Positions 6,013 through 16,045 of a stretch of DNA of 16,349 nt are shown here, piece after piece; positions within the stretch are counted from its first letter, which is position 1; every line of letters starts with the position of its first letter. The position numbers and the translations under genes were made by a program. Under the pieces are notes generated by a model. The model was not told the DNA's origin, made no database searches, and worked only from the letters and a program-made list of their open reading frames with translations. The DNA is from Streptomyces sp. NRRL WC-3618 (GTDB lineage: Bacteria > Actinomycetota > Actinomycetes > Streptomycetales > Streptomycetaceae): contig NZ_LGDW01000074.1 in the NCBI RefSeq assembly GCF_001280005.1, forward strand, positions 1 through 16,349, given 5' to 3'.

Positions 6013-7305
6013 ATGCGCTACGACGAGCCCCCCGCCCCCGAACTCTTCACCTGGGAATTCGCCACCGATCCCTACCCCGCCTACGCCTGGCTCCGTGAGC
6101 ACGCGCCCGTGCACCGGACGAAGTTGCCCAGTGGGGTCGAGGCCTGGCTGGTTACGCGGTACGGGGACGCCAAGCAGGCCCTCGCCGATCCCCGGCTGTC
6201 CAAGAACCCGGCGCATCACGACGAGCCCGCGCACGCCAAGGGCAAGACCGGTATCCCCGGTGAGCGCAGGGCCGAGTTGATGACCCATCTGCTCAACATC
6301 GATCCGCCGGACCACACCAGGCTGCGCAGACTCGTCGCCAAGGCGTTCACTCCGCGCCGAGTCGCTGAGTTCGCGCCCCGCGTCCAGGAACTCACCGATC
6401 AGTTGATCGACCAGTTCGCGACGAGCGGCTCCGCCGATCTCATCCACGAGTTCGCGTTCCCGCTGCCCATCTACGCGATCTGCGACCTGCTGGGCGTACC
6501 CCGCGAGGACCAGGACGACTTCCGGGACTGGGCCGGAATGATGATCCGGCACGGAGGAGGGCCCCGGGGCGGGGTCGCCCGGTCCGTCAAGAAGATGCGG
6601 GGCTACCTCGCCGAGCTGATCCACCGCAAGCGCGAGGCGCTGTCCGACCTGCCCGAGCCCGGCGAGGATCTCATCTCCGGGCTCATCCGGGCCTCCGACG
6701 AAGGTGAGCACCTCACCGAGAACGAAGTCGCCGCCATGGCGTTCATCCTGCTCTTCGCCGGCTTCGAGACGACAGTGAACTTGATCGGCAACGGCGTCTA
6801 CGCCCTCCTCACCCACCCCGAGCAACGTGCCCGCCTCCAGGCCTCCCTCACCGTCGAGGACTCCTCCCTCCTCGAAACCGGCATCGAGGAACTCCTCCGC
6901 TACGACGGCCCCGTCGAGCTGGCCACCTGGCGCTTCGCCACCCAACCGCTCACCATCGGTGGACAGGACATCGCGGCCGGCGATCCCGTCCTCGTCGTCC
7001 TCGCCGCCGCCGACCGGGACCCGGCGAGGTTTGCCGACCCCGACACCCTCGACCTCGGCCGCCGGGACAACCAGCACCTCGGATACGGCCACGGCATCCA
7101 CTACTGCCTCGGTGCCCCGCTCGCCCGGCTGGAGGGACGCAGCGCCCTCGCCACTCTCCTCACCCGCCTCCCTGATCTGCAACTCGCCCTGGACCCATCC
7201 GAGTTGAGATGGCGGGGCGGGCTCATCATGCGTGGACTGCGCACCCTGCCCGTCGAGTTCACACCGGTTCACGAATCCGGGCGTCCGTCGCCGACGGTGC
7301 CGTAG
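6013..7305 (+). CDS. Cytochrome P450, CYP107-type (likely CYP107U1 orthologue)
   Basis: This 430-residue soluble bacterial P450 inserts oxygen into an organic substrate using electrons from a ferredoxin. All key motifs are intact: I-helix AGFETT (249-254) with the acid/Thr oxygen-activation pair, K-helix ExxR in EELLR (E293-R296), and the haem loop LGYGHGIHYCLGAPLARLEG with axial Cys365. LLNIDPPDHTRLRRLVAKAFTPRRV is the usual C-helix area. From memory, S. coelicolor has CYP107U1 (SCO3099) beside the Rpf genes, and its loss affected sporulation and antibiotic output. Gene position makes orthology likely but unproven. No ferredoxin or reductase gene is nearby, and the natural substrate is not evident. 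Confidence 0.95.
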   Translation: MRYDEPPAPELFTWEFATDPYPAYAWLREHAPVHRTKLPSGVEAWLVTRYGDAKQALADPRLSKNPAHHDEPAHAKGKTGIPGERRAELMTHLLNIDPPDHTRLRRLVAKAFTPRRVAEFAPRVQELTDQLIDQFATSGSADLIHEFAFPLPIYAICDLLGVPREDQDDFRDWAGMMIRHGGGPRGGVARSVKKMRGYLAELIHRKREALSDLPEPGEDLISGLIRASDEGEHLTENEVAAMAFILLFAGFETTVNLIGNGVYALLTHPEQRARLQASLTVEDSSLLETGIEELLRYDGPVELATWRFATQPLTIGGQDIAAGDPVLVVLAAADRDPARFADPDTLDLGRRDNQHLGYGHGIHYCLGAPLARLEGRSALATLLTRLPDLQLALDPSELRWRGGLIMRGLRTLPVEFTPVHESGRPSPTVP

Positions 7306-7369
7306 GAGATCACGAGGAGGTGACACTCCCTCAGCAATGTGATCTTCACGTGATCTGCGCGGCATGAAC

Positions 7370-7399
7370 TTGTGACAAGTGATCGTGTGCCGATACGTT
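7370..7399 (+). promoter_or_regulatory. Predicted promoter of the first Rpf gene
   Basis: TTGTGA (7370-7375) and TACGTT (7394-7399) are separated by 18 bp. The start would be near 7405, giving a ~78-nt leader. GTGATC occurs at 7339, 7350 and 7379, partly inside the promoter, and could be regulator contact sites. Confidence 0.42.
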
Positions 7400-7483
7400 C
7401 GTGCACCAGTGCGATGCCTTGAGCCACTGCATCACTGCATCAGCCGTCGCACTGATCCCCGCTGTCTCGTGAAAGGCAACCGC

Positions 7484-8533
7484 ATGCTCTCCGGGAACGG
7501 TCGTCACCGTCGCCCCCGTCAGGCCCCGGCTCTGCTGGTCGCGGCCGGCGTGACCGGCTCCGCCATGGCCATTCCGCTGCTCAGCGCGACCGGTGCGAGC
7601 GCGGCCAGCGGTGCCACCTGGGACAGGGTCGCGGAGTGCGAGAGTGTCGGCTCCTGGAGCGCCAACGACGGCAACGGGTACTACGGCGGGCTTCAGTTGA
7701 CCCAGGACGACTGGGTGAAATACGGCGGCCTCGCCTACGCGCCGAGCGCCGACCAGGCCAGCCGGTCGCAGCAGATCGCCGTCGGCGAGAAGATACTCGC
7801 CGATCAGGGGGCCGGGGCCTGGGAGGCCTGTGCGCTGCTGTCCGGCCTCGGTAAGGACACCGGTTCGGCCAACGTCGACACCGGTGTGGTCGAGGGTTCC
7901 GCTTCGGGCTCGGCCTCGGAGTCGGGTTCGGGTTCCGGGCTGGGTCTGGGCTCCAAGCCGGAGTCGGAGGCCGACTCCAAGCCTGATTCCGGCTCCCAGT
8001 CCGGTTCCGGTTCCGGTTCTCCGTCGTCCTCTCCTTCCTCTTCTTCCTCTTCTTCCACGCCCCCGGCGTCCTCCTCCGCCGACTCCTCGGGCGCGGCCAA
8101 GGCCTCCGGGTCCTCCCGGACGCCCTCGCCGTCCGCCCCGGCGGCGACCGGCTCCCGCGACTCTGCCGAGTCCGACGTCTCGCCGTCCCCGTCTTCCTCG
8201 TCGCCGAGTGCGGCAGCTTCACCGGAAAGCGACAGTTCGCCCATAGGTGTGTCAAAGGGTGGAGAGCAGGGTAAATCCGGGCAGGGTGCGGGTGTTGAGG
8301 CCGGTGGCACCGGCGCCGTAGCCACTCCCGGTACCGGCCGTCACCGCGGTGACGCCGAGGGGTCGTACACCGTGCGCACCGGGGACACCCTCTGGAGCAT
8401 CGCCGACTCCCTTGACCTCGCGGGCGGGTGGCATGGGCTCTTCGCCGAGAATGAGCGCTCCGTCGGTACTGACCCGGACCTTATCCTCCCCGGTCAGAAC
8501 CTTGCTGTAGGTGTCGAACCGGTGCAAAAGTAA
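7484..8533 (+). CDS. rpfC: Resuscitation-promoting-factor-like LysM protein (rpfC-type)
   Basis: This secreted muralytic enzyme has 349 residues. ATG 7484 follows AAAGG at a good distance; the open frame reaches back to 7379, but the signal peptide begins here: MLSGNGRHRRPRQ, a hydrophobic stretch, then GASAAS. The Rpf (transglycosylase-like) domain spans ~45-120: WDRVAECES with catalytic Glu53, then [12 protein letters not shown] and ADQASRSQQIAVGEKILADQG. It departs from the consensus after the Glu (CESVGSW instead of CESGGNW). A Ser/Pro/Gly-rich linker of about 160 residues leads to a LysM domain at ~294-345 (YTVRTGDTLWSIADSL.. LILPGQNLAV) that binds peptidoglycan. It is a tandem paralogue of the next gene. 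The rpfC symbol rests on gene order recalled from S. coelicolor (SCO3098). Confidence 0.88.
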   Translation: MLSGNGRHRRPRQAPALLVAAGVTGSAMAIPLLSATGASAASGATWDRVAECESVGSWSANDGNGYYGGLQLTQDDWVKYGGLAYAPSADQASRSQQIAVGEKILADQGAGAWEACALLSGLGKDTGSANVDTGVVEGSASGSASESGSGSGLGLGSKPESEADSKPDSGSQSGSGSGSPSSSPSSSSSSSTPPASSSADSSGAAKASGSSRTPSPSAPAATGSRDSAESDVSPSPSSSSPSAAASPESDSSPIGVSKGGEQGKSGQGAGVEAGGTGAVATPGTGRHRGDAEGSYTVRTGDTLWSIADSLDLAGGWHGLFAENERSVGTDPDLILPGQNLAVGVEPVQK

Positions 8534-8606
8534 CCGGAGTTAGCGCCGCAAATAGAGCTGAATGTCCGTTATGGATGCGGTGAGAGATAGATCTCAGAAG
8601 CCCTGA

Positions 8607-9683
<1,077 letters not shown>

Positions 9684-9802
9684 CACGGCTGAACCGCGCT
9701 GACCCCCCTCACCTGACCGTCGGCGCCTCCCCCAGGGCGATGCGAAAAGCAGCCGGCTCGAAGGTGAACCACAGTGCTCTCGCGTCCGTGCCCTCCAGGT
9801 GA

Positions 9803-11347
<1,545 letters not shown>

Positions 11348-11394
11348 GCGACAGCAGCGGCCGCAGTCGCCGTAGTGGCTTAGGCAGCGTCGTC

Positions 11395-11439
11395 CGTACG
11401 TCCCCGTACCCGGTCCCGTACCGTGTGCGGGGACGTACG
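11395..11439. terminator. Long hairpin between eno and divIC
   Basis: CGTACGTCCCC (11395-11405) pairs perfectly with GGGGACGTACG (11429-11439). G11406-C11428 and three further pairs (one G-U) extend the stem to ~15. No T-run follows, so it may attenuate or end eno transcription in Streptomyces style, or stabilise the eno 3' end. It ends 25 bp before divIC. Confidence 0.6.
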
Positions 11440-11464
11440 CGCGTGTGAACGGGAGGCGGGGAAC

Positions 11465-11941
11465 ATGGCTGTGAAGGACCGGGACCGGTTCTCCACCGCG
11501 ACCAGGATCAAGCTGCTCGGCGAGCAGACGGCGGCCCGTGTCTACCGTTCGCAGACCAAGCGCCAGGCCCGCCGCTCCCGCCTGACCGGCCGGGCGGCCC
11601 TGCTCGTCCTGGTCCTGTGCACGCTGGTCGTGGCCCTCGCCTACCCCATAAGGCAGTACGTCTCCCAGCGCGCCGACATCGCCGAGACGGAACGCGAACG
11701 CGACCAGGCCAGTCGGCGGGTCGAGCAGCTGCGCGACCTGAAGGCACGCTGGCAGGACGACGCGTACGCGAAGCAGCAGATCAGGCAGCGGCTGCACTAT
11801 GTGATGCCGGGCGAGACCGGGTACATCGTGATCGACCCGGACGCGGCCAAGCAGTCGCGCGCCGACCTGGGCGCGGCCGACCGCCCCTGGTACGCGAACG
11901 TCTGGGACGGCGTCGACAAGGCCGACGCAGCCGACCAGTGA
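11465..11941 (+). CDS. divIC: Septum formation initiator DivIC/FtsB family
   Basis: This is a bitopic divisome protein of 158 residues that works with FtsL and FtsQ/DivIB at the septum. ATG 11465 follows GGAGGCGGGG. Residues 1-43 are a basic cytoplasmic tail, 44-62 (AALLVLVLCTLVVALAYPI) a transmembrane helix, and ~65-105 a coiled coil rich in Glu/Arg (SQRADIAETERERDQASRRVEQLRDLKARW). The conserved YAKQQIRQRLHYVMPGETGYIVID comes next, the usual end of the FtsB/DivIC fold. An acidic Asp/Ala tail closes it. It is followed 25 bp later by the DUF501 gene, so the two are likely one operon, an arrangement common in actinobacteria. Confidence 0.94.
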   Translation: MAVKDRDRFSTATRIKLLGEQTAARVYRSQTKRQARRSRLTGRAALLVLVLCTLVVALAYPIRQYVSQRADIAETERERDQASRRVEQLRDLKARWQDDAYAKQQIRQRLHYVMPGETGYIVIDPDAAKQSRADLGAADRPWYANVWDGVDKADAADQ

Positions 11942-11966
11942 AGTGAACGGAACAGAGAAGACAGGT

Positions 11967-12485
11967 ATGGACACGCCCCCGCCTCCCACCCCGCGCACCG
12001 AGCCGACCGACGCGGACGTCGAGGCCTTCCAGCAGCAACTGGGCCGCCCGCCGCGCGGGCTGCGCGCCATCGCGCACCGCTGCCCCTGCGGGCAGCCGGA
12101 TGTCGTCGAGACGGCGCCGCGCCTGCCGGACGGCACGCCCTTCCCCACGACGTACTACCTGACGTGCCCGCGCGCCGCCTCGGCGATCGGCACGCTGGAG
12201 GCGAACGGCGTGATGAAGGAGATGACGGAACGGCTCGCTACGGACCCCGAGCTGGCCGCGTCCTACCGCGCCGCGCACGAGGACTACATCTCACGCCGTG
12301 ACGCGATCGAGGTCCTGGAGGGCTTCCCGAGCGCCGGCGGCATGCCGGACCGCGTGAAGTGCCTGCACGTCCTCGTGGGCCACTCGCTGGCCGCCGGCCC
12401 CGGGGTGAACCCGCTGGGCGACGAGGCGATCGCGATGCTGCCGGAGTGGTGGGCGAAGGGGCCGTGTGTGATGCCGCCCGAGTGA
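11967..12485 (+). CDS. DUF501 family protein
   Basis: This cytoplasmic protein of 172 residues belongs to a family of unknown function that is found next to divIC and the Ppx/GppA gene in actinobacteria. Recognisable parts are LGRPPRGLRAIAHRCPCGQPDVVETAPRLPDGTPFPTTYYLTCPRA and the C-terminal GGMPDRVKCLHVLVGHSLAAGPGVNPLGDEAI. Conserved Cys residues (CPCG, TCP, KCLH) and His suggest a metal or redox site, which is inference. ATG 11967 has a weak GAGAAG box; GTG 11943, overlapping the divIC end, is possible. Confidence 0.92.
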   Translation: MDTPPPPTPRTEPTDADVEAFQQQLGRPPRGLRAIAHRCPCGQPDVVETAPRLPDGTPFPTTYYLTCPRAASAIGTLEANGVMKEMTERLATDPELAASYRAAHEDYISRRDAIEVLEGFPSAGGMPDRVKCLHVLVGHSLAAGPGVNPLGDEAIAMLPEWWAKGPCVMPPE

Positions 12486-12487
12486 CT

Positions 12488-12587
12488 TTCGCCCCCGCCG
12501 CCCCTACCCGTCCCATCCCTGGGGGCTGCGGCCCCCAGCCCCCCTTTTCGCGCTGAACGCGCTCGTCCTCAAACGCCGGACGGGCTG
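12488..12587. repeat. Dispersed ~100-bp intergenic repeat, copy 1
   Basis: The segment runs from TTCGCCCCCGCCGCCC to CTCAAACGCCGGACGGGCTG and reappears at 16098-16208. It contains a perfect hairpin, CTGGGGGC (12519-12526) with GCCCCCAG (12531-12538) around TGCG, and a small CGTCC/GGACG stem. I recall this element as widespread in Streptomyces intergenic DNA. Here it separates DUF501 from the Ppx/GppA gene and could end transcription. Confidence 0.85.
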
Positions 12588-12601
12588 CAAAGGACCGCCC
12601 C

Positions 12602-13543
12602 ATGACCCGTGTCGCCGCCATCGACTGCGGTACGAACTCGATCCGCCTCCTCGTCGCCGACGTCGACCCCGAGACGGGTGAACTCGTCGACCTGGACCGC
12701 CGGATGACCATCGTCCGCCTCGGTCAGGGCGTCGACCGTACGGGGCGGCTGGCTCCCGAGGCCCTGGAGCGGACCTTCGCCGCGTGCCGGGAGTACGCCG
12801 CCGTCATCAAGGAGCACGGCGCCGAACGGCTGCGCTTCGTCGCGACGTCCGCCTCGCGGGACGCGGAGAACCGGGACGAGTTCGTACGGGGGGTGCTGGA
12901 CATCCTGGGTGTCGAGCCCGAGGTCGTCTCGGGCGACCAGGAGGCCGAGCTCTCCTTCACCGGCGCCACCAGGGAACTCGCGGGGCGCGACGACCTCGCC
13001 ACGCCCTATCTCGTCGTGGACATCGGCGGCGGCTCGACCGAGTTCGTGGTCGGCGACGGCCGGGTGCGCGCGGCGCGGTCCGTGGACATCGGGTGCGTAC
13101 GGATGACCGAGCGGCACCTGGTCCGGGACGGGGTGGTCCTGGACCCGCCGGGGGAGGAGCGGATCGCGGCCGTCCGCGCCGACATCGAGGCCGCCCTCGA
13201 CCTGGCGGAGCAGAGCGTGCCACTGGGCGAGGCGCGCACCCTGGTGGGGCTCGCGGGATCCGTCACCACGGTGTCGGCGATCGCGCAGAACCTGGCCGCG
13301 TACGACTCGGAGGCCATCCACCACTCCCGGATCTCCTACGACCGCGTCCGCGAAATCACCGAGAGCCTCCTCCGGTCCACGCACACCGAGCGCGCGGCGA
13401 TCCCGTCGATGCATCCGGGACGCGTCGACGTGATCGGCGCGGGGGCTCTGGTGCTCCTGTCGATCATGGAACGGATCGGGGCGTCGGAGGTCGTGGTGAG
13501 CGAGCACGACATTCTGGATGGAATCGGCTGGTCTTTGGCCTGA
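12602..13543 (+). CDS. Ppx/GppA family phosphatase (exopolyphosphatase-like)
   Basis: This 313-residue cytoplasmic enzyme belongs to the ASKHA-fold Ppx/GppA family, which releases phosphate from polyphosphate or removes the 5' phosphate of pppGpp. ATG 12602 follows AAAGGA immediately after the repeat element. Phosphate-binding loops are visible: AAIDCGTNSIRLLVADV at the start, GAERLRFVATSASRDAENRDEF, and VVDIGGGSTEFVVG with D140-IGGGS. LVGLAGSVTTVSAIA and MHPGRVDVIGAGALVL complete the second lobe. It is the short form without the HD-like C-terminal domain of E. coli Ppx. The sequence cannot tell polyphosphate from pppGpp as substrate. The gene ends only 4 bp from the convergent toxin gene. 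Confidence 0.94.
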   Translation: MTRVAAIDCGTNSIRLLVADVDPETGELVDLDRRMTIVRLGQGVDRTGRLAPEALERTFAACREYAAVIKEHGAERLRFVATSASRDAENRDEFVRGVLDILGVEPEVVSGDQEAELSFTGATRELAGRDDLATPYLVVDIGGGSTEFVVGDGRVRAARSVDIGCVRMTERHLVRDGVVLDPPGEERIAAVRADIEAALDLAEQSVPLGEARTLVGLAGSVTTVSAIAQNLAAYDSEAIHHSRISYDRVREITESLLRSTHTERAAIPSMHPGRVDVIGAGALVLLSIMERIGASEVVVSEHDILDGIGWSLA

Positions 13544-13547
13544 CCGA

Positions 13548-13817
13548 CTACAGGTTGCGGTACACGTCCCGCCGGTCGCCCACCTTGACGACGAGGATGA
13601 CGAGTTCACCATCGGTGATCTGGTAGGCGACCCGGAAGCTTCCGACCCGGAGCCGGTAGAGCCCGGACGGGCCCGTGAGCTTCTTGACGTCGGCGTCCTC
13701 ACGGTACGGATCGTCGCCGAGCGCGGTCAGCGCGGTCAGGATGCGCATGGCATCAAGTCGGCTGACGGCCCGGAGCTGCCGCTGCGCTGCCGTAGTGAAT
13801 CGGAACGCGTACTTCAC
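13548..13817 (-). CDS. RelE/ParE-family toxin
   Basis: This 89-residue basic protein is of the RelE/ParE fold: FRFTTAAQRQLRAVSRLDAMRILTALTALGDDP, KKLTGPSGLYRLRVGSFRVAYQI and the C-terminal VVKVGDRRDVYRNL, typical of the family including the terminal Arg/Tyr. RelE members cut ribosome-bound mRNA and ParE members act on gyrase; the VKVGDRRDVYR end favours the RelE side. GTG 13817 overlaps the antitoxin stop as GTGA, so translation is coupled. It is convergent with the Ppx/GppA gene with only 4 bp between stops and no terminator, so read-through from either side would be antisense to the other. Confidence 0.93.
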   Translation of the reverse strand: MKYAFRFTTAAQRQLRAVSRLDAMRILTALTALGDDPYREDADVKKLTGPSGLYRLRVGSFRVAYQITDGELVILVVKVGDRRDVYRNL

Positions 13818-14086
13818 GCCGCGCCCTCACCGCGCTCGCTGAACAGATCCGCCAGCAGCTCGGCCATCGAAACGGTGGGCCCGTCGCCGGCCAGAACCGC
13901 TTCCGCCTCGCGGGCCAGCAGCACGTCGGCCGCCTCCTCCAGTGCCTCGAAGTCGGTGATCGGCACGACCGCGGCCACCGGGGCGCCGTTGCGTGTGATG
14001 ACTGTCGGAGTGCCCTGCTCGGCCCGGTTGATGTGTTCCGCGAGATGTGCGCGTGCTTCCCTGACGGTCACGCTGTTATCGGTCAT
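13814..14086 (-). CDS. Phd/YefM-type antitoxin
   Basis: This 90-residue antitoxin lies upstream of and 4-bp overlapping the toxin gene. The N-terminal half is the Phd/YefM DNA-binding fold: SVTVREARAHLAEHINRAEQGTPTVITRNGAPVAAVVPITDFEAL. The C-terminal half (LLAREAEAVLAGDGPTVSMAELLADLF) is the acidic helical segment that wraps the toxin. ATG 14086 is chosen because the family starts here; the longer frame to 14326 lacks similarity. The complex normally represses its own promoter, and palindromes stand just upstream (14098-14116). Confidence 0.93.
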   Translation of the reverse strand: MTDNSVTVREARAHLAEHINRAEQGTPTVITRNGAPVAAVVPITDFEALEEAADVLLAREAEAVLAGDGPTVSMAELLADLFSERGEGAA

Positions 14087-14116
14087 GGACCTAGGGTACG
14101 CACTTGCGTGTACACG
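14087..14116 (-). promoter_or_regulatory. Toxin-antitoxin promoter and candidate operator
   Basis: On the minus strand TACCCT (14098-14093) is followed by six bases and the ATG at 14086, so the transcript may be leaderless. ACGCA-CT-TGCGT (14098-14109) and the perfect 10-bp palindrome CGTGTACACG (14107-14116) overlap or adjoin the -10, as expected for an autorepressor site. No clear -35. Confidence 0.5.
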
Positions 14117-14266
14117 TTGCCAGGACTGTGTCCGCGTGGATGTGCCGGAGGGGGCGTGGTCGCAGGTCTGCGTGCAGTGGCCCGGCGGCGGCGAAGCGGC
14201 TGCGGTGCCGGCCTGGCCGATCGCGCCGTCTCTCCTGAGCAGGCCGGACGGCGTATGAGCGCACTT

Positions 14267-14288
14267 GGGGGGCTGTCCGAGGCCCCCC
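14267..14288. terminator. GC-rich hairpin in the ndh upstream region
   Basis: GGGGGGC (14267-14273) pairs with GCCCCCC (14282-14288) around an 8-nt loop. No T-run. It might insulate the ndh promoter region. The stretch between it and the antitoxin gene (14117-14266) shows nothing I can assign. Confidence 0.4.
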
Positions 14289-14309
14289 GGTGACGCTCTC
14301 CCGAGAAAC

Positions 14310-14328
14310 TTCGTGAAGTTCTTCACAA
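14310..14328. promoter_or_regulatory. Rex-operator-like site upstream of ndh
   Basis: Read on the minus strand, 14327-14312 is TGTGAAGAACTTCACG, matching the Streptomyces Rex consensus TGTGAACnnnTTCACA at all but two specified positions. Rex is the NADH/NAD+-sensing repressor of respiratory genes, and ndh is a known target in S. coelicolor as I recall. The site overlaps a second palindrome, AACTTC-GT-GAAGTT (14307-14320). Confidence 0.75.
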
Positions 14329-14492
14329 GGAATTCGGTCCTGTTGGGCGACGAACGTCGTCCGGAGGGCCTTTTCGGGGGCTCACCTGGGGTGGGAGCGT
14401 GCTCCGGGGAGCGTTTCGACGGTGTTTCCAGGGGGTGTTGCGGGGGGCTGGTTCAGTCCCTCCGGCAGCCTGGAAGGGCAGTTCACGCGGCA

Positions 14493-14522
14493 TTGACATC
14501 GGGGCGTACCGCCCTCTGGTCC
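14493..14522 (+). promoter_or_regulatory. Possible second ndh promoter
   Basis: TTGACA (14493-14498) is a perfect -35. The matching -10 is poor: TCTGGT at 14515-14520 after 16 bp is the best candidate. Confidence 0.3.
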
Positions 14523-14575
14523 CCCTCGCGCGACACGGCCTCGGCCATGCGGGCCGCGCAGTGTAGCAGAGGGGG
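14521..14575 (+). other. Extended stem-loop in the ndh leader
   Basis: CCCCCTC (14521-14527) pairs with GAGGGGG (14569-14575). Inside, GCGCG (14528-14532) pairs with CGCGC (14555-14559), with a GC-rich loop between. It lies 60-115 nt before the ndh start and could be a leader structure. TATAAG (14579-14584) and a half Rex-like TTGTGAA (14585-14591) follow. Confidence 0.35.
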
Positions 14576-14636
14576 CGTATAAGCTTGTGAAGGGGCGCAC
14601 GAGCGACCCCCCTGGACCGGGTGGATACTCGATGGC

Positions 14637-16025
14637 ATGAGCACCACGGAGCGTCCCAGGATCCTCGTAGTAGGCGGTGGGTACGTAGGCCTGTACGCAG
14701 CTCGGCGCATCCTCAAGAAGATGCGCTACGGCGAGGCGACCGTCACGGTCGTCGACCCCCGGTCGTACATGACCTACCAGCCCTTCCTCCCCGAAACCGC
14801 CGCCGGCAGCATTTCGCCGCGCCACGTCGTCGTACCGCTGCGACGTGTGCTGCCCAAGGCGGAAGTTCTCACCGGTCGGGTCACCACCATCGACCAGGAC
14901 CGCAAGGTCGCCTCGATCTCCCCCCTCGTGGGTGAGGCGTACGAGCTGCCCTTCGACTACCTCGTCATCGCCATGGGCGCGGTCTCCCGCACCTTCCCGA
15001 TCCCCGGCCTCGCCGAACAGGGCATCGGCATGAAGGGCATCGAGGAGGCCATCGGCCTGCGCAACCACGTCCTCGAGCAGCTGGACAAGGCCGACTCCAC
15101 GACCGACGAGGAGATCCGCCGCAAGGCGCTCACCTTCGTCTTCGTCGGCGGTGGCTTCGCGGGTGCGGAGACCATCGGCGAGGTCGAGGACATGGCGCGC
15201 GACGCGGCGAAGTACTACACCAGCGTGTCCCGTGAGGACATGCGGTTCATTCTCGTCGACGCCGCCGACAAGATCCTTCCCGAGGTCGGCCCGAAGCTGG
15301 GCCAGTACGGCAAGGAGCACCTCGAGAGCCGCGGGGTCGAGATCTACCTCTCGACGTCGATGGACTCCTGCGTCGACGGCCACGTGGTGCTGAAGAACGG
15401 CCTCGAGGTCGACTCCAGCACGATCGTGTGGACCGCGGGCGTCAAGCCCAACCCCGTCCTGTCGCGGTTCGGCCTGCCGCTGGGCCCGCGCGGCCACGTG
15501 GACGCGCAGCCGACGCTCCAGGTCACGGGTACGGACTACGTCTGGGCCGCGGGCGACAACGCCCAGGTGCCGGACGTGGCCGCCCGCAAGGCCGGCGTGG
15601 AGAACGCCTGGTGCCCGCCGAACGCGCAGCACGCGCTGCGGCAGGCGAAGGTGCTCGGCGACAACGTGGTCTCCGGTATGCGGGGCTTCCCGCAGAAGGA
15701 GTACGCGCACTCCAACAAGGGCGCTGTCGCGGGTCTCGGCCTGCACAAGGGCGTCGCGATGATCGTCATGGGCAAGATGAAGATCAAGCTCAAGGGCCGG
15801 CTGGCGTGGTACATGCACCGCGGCTACCACGGTCTGGCGATGCCGACGTGGAACCGGAAGATCCGGGTGTTCGCTGACTGGACGCTGGCGATGTTCCTGA
15901 AGCGTGAGGTTGTGGCGCTGGGTGCGCTGGAGACTCCTCGTGAGGAGTTCTACGAGGCTGCGAAGCCGGCGCCGGTCGCTGCGGCGAAGAAGGTCGAGGA
16001 GAAGACAGAGGCCAAGGCCTCCTGA
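14637..16025 (+). CDS. ndh: Type II NADH dehydrogenase (NDH-2)
   Basis: This 462-residue peripheral membrane flavoprotein oxidises NADH and reduces menaquinone without pumping protons. The first Rossmann motif VVGGGYVGLYAAR (G13-G18) binds FAD, the second FVFVGGGFAGAET (G171-E178) binds NADH, and YVWAAGDNAQ (D307 in AGDNA) is the second FAD contact. PFLPETAAGSISPRHVVVPLRRVL and FDYLVIAMGA are typical of actinobacterial NDH-2. The C-terminal third (KLKGRLAWYMHRGYHGLAMPTWNRKIRVFADWTLAMFL) is the amphipathic membrane-docking part. A low-complexity Ala/Lys/Glu tail closes the protein. The start at ATG 14637 has only a weak GGTGGA box. The 550-bp upstream region holds a Rex-like operator, so expression likely follows the NADH/NAD+ ratio. 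Confidence 0.96.
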   Translation: MSTTERPRILVVGGGYVGLYAARRILKKMRYGEATVTVVDPRSYMTYQPFLPETAAGSISPRHVVVPLRRVLPKAEVLTGRVTTIDQDRKVASISPLVGEAYELPFDYLVIAMGAVSRTFPIPGLAEQGIGMKGIEEAIGLRNHVLEQLDKADSTTDEEIRRKALTFVFVGGGFAGAETIGEVEDMARDAAKYYTSVSREDMRFILVDAADKILPEVGPKLGQYGKEHLESRGVEIYLSTSMDSCVDGHVVLKNGLEVDSSTIVWTAGVKPNPVLSRFGLPLGPRGHVDAQPTLQVTGTDYVWAAGDNAQVPDVAARKAGVENAWCPPNAQHALRQAKVLGDNVVSGMRGFPQKEYAHSNKGAVAGLGLHKGVAMIVMGKMKIKLKGRLAWYMHRGYHGLAMPTWNRKIRVFADWTLAMFLKREVVALGALETPREEFYEAAKPAPVAAAKKVEEKTEAKAS

Positions 16026-16045
16026 TCTCCGGTCACTGAATCACC

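Noticed and set aside
5701..7365. Minus-strand frame of 554 codons opposite the P450
   Set aside because: The plus strand encodes an intact P450 with all motifs. The antisense frame has no recognisable family and no RBS.
14085..14258. Plus-strand ORF with CTRCQDC motif starting on the antitoxin start codon
   Set aside because: No RBS, it overlaps the antitoxin start and promoter in antisense, and the composition after the Cys residues looks non-coding. Kept as unassigned DNA.
14586..14601. Second full Rex operator near the ndh start
   Set aside because: Only the left half (TGTGAA) matches; the right half keeps just three of six positions.
14382..15830. Minus-strand frame of 482 codons opposite ndh
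   Set aside because: Antisense shadow of a clear NDH-2 gene, without similarity to any family I know.
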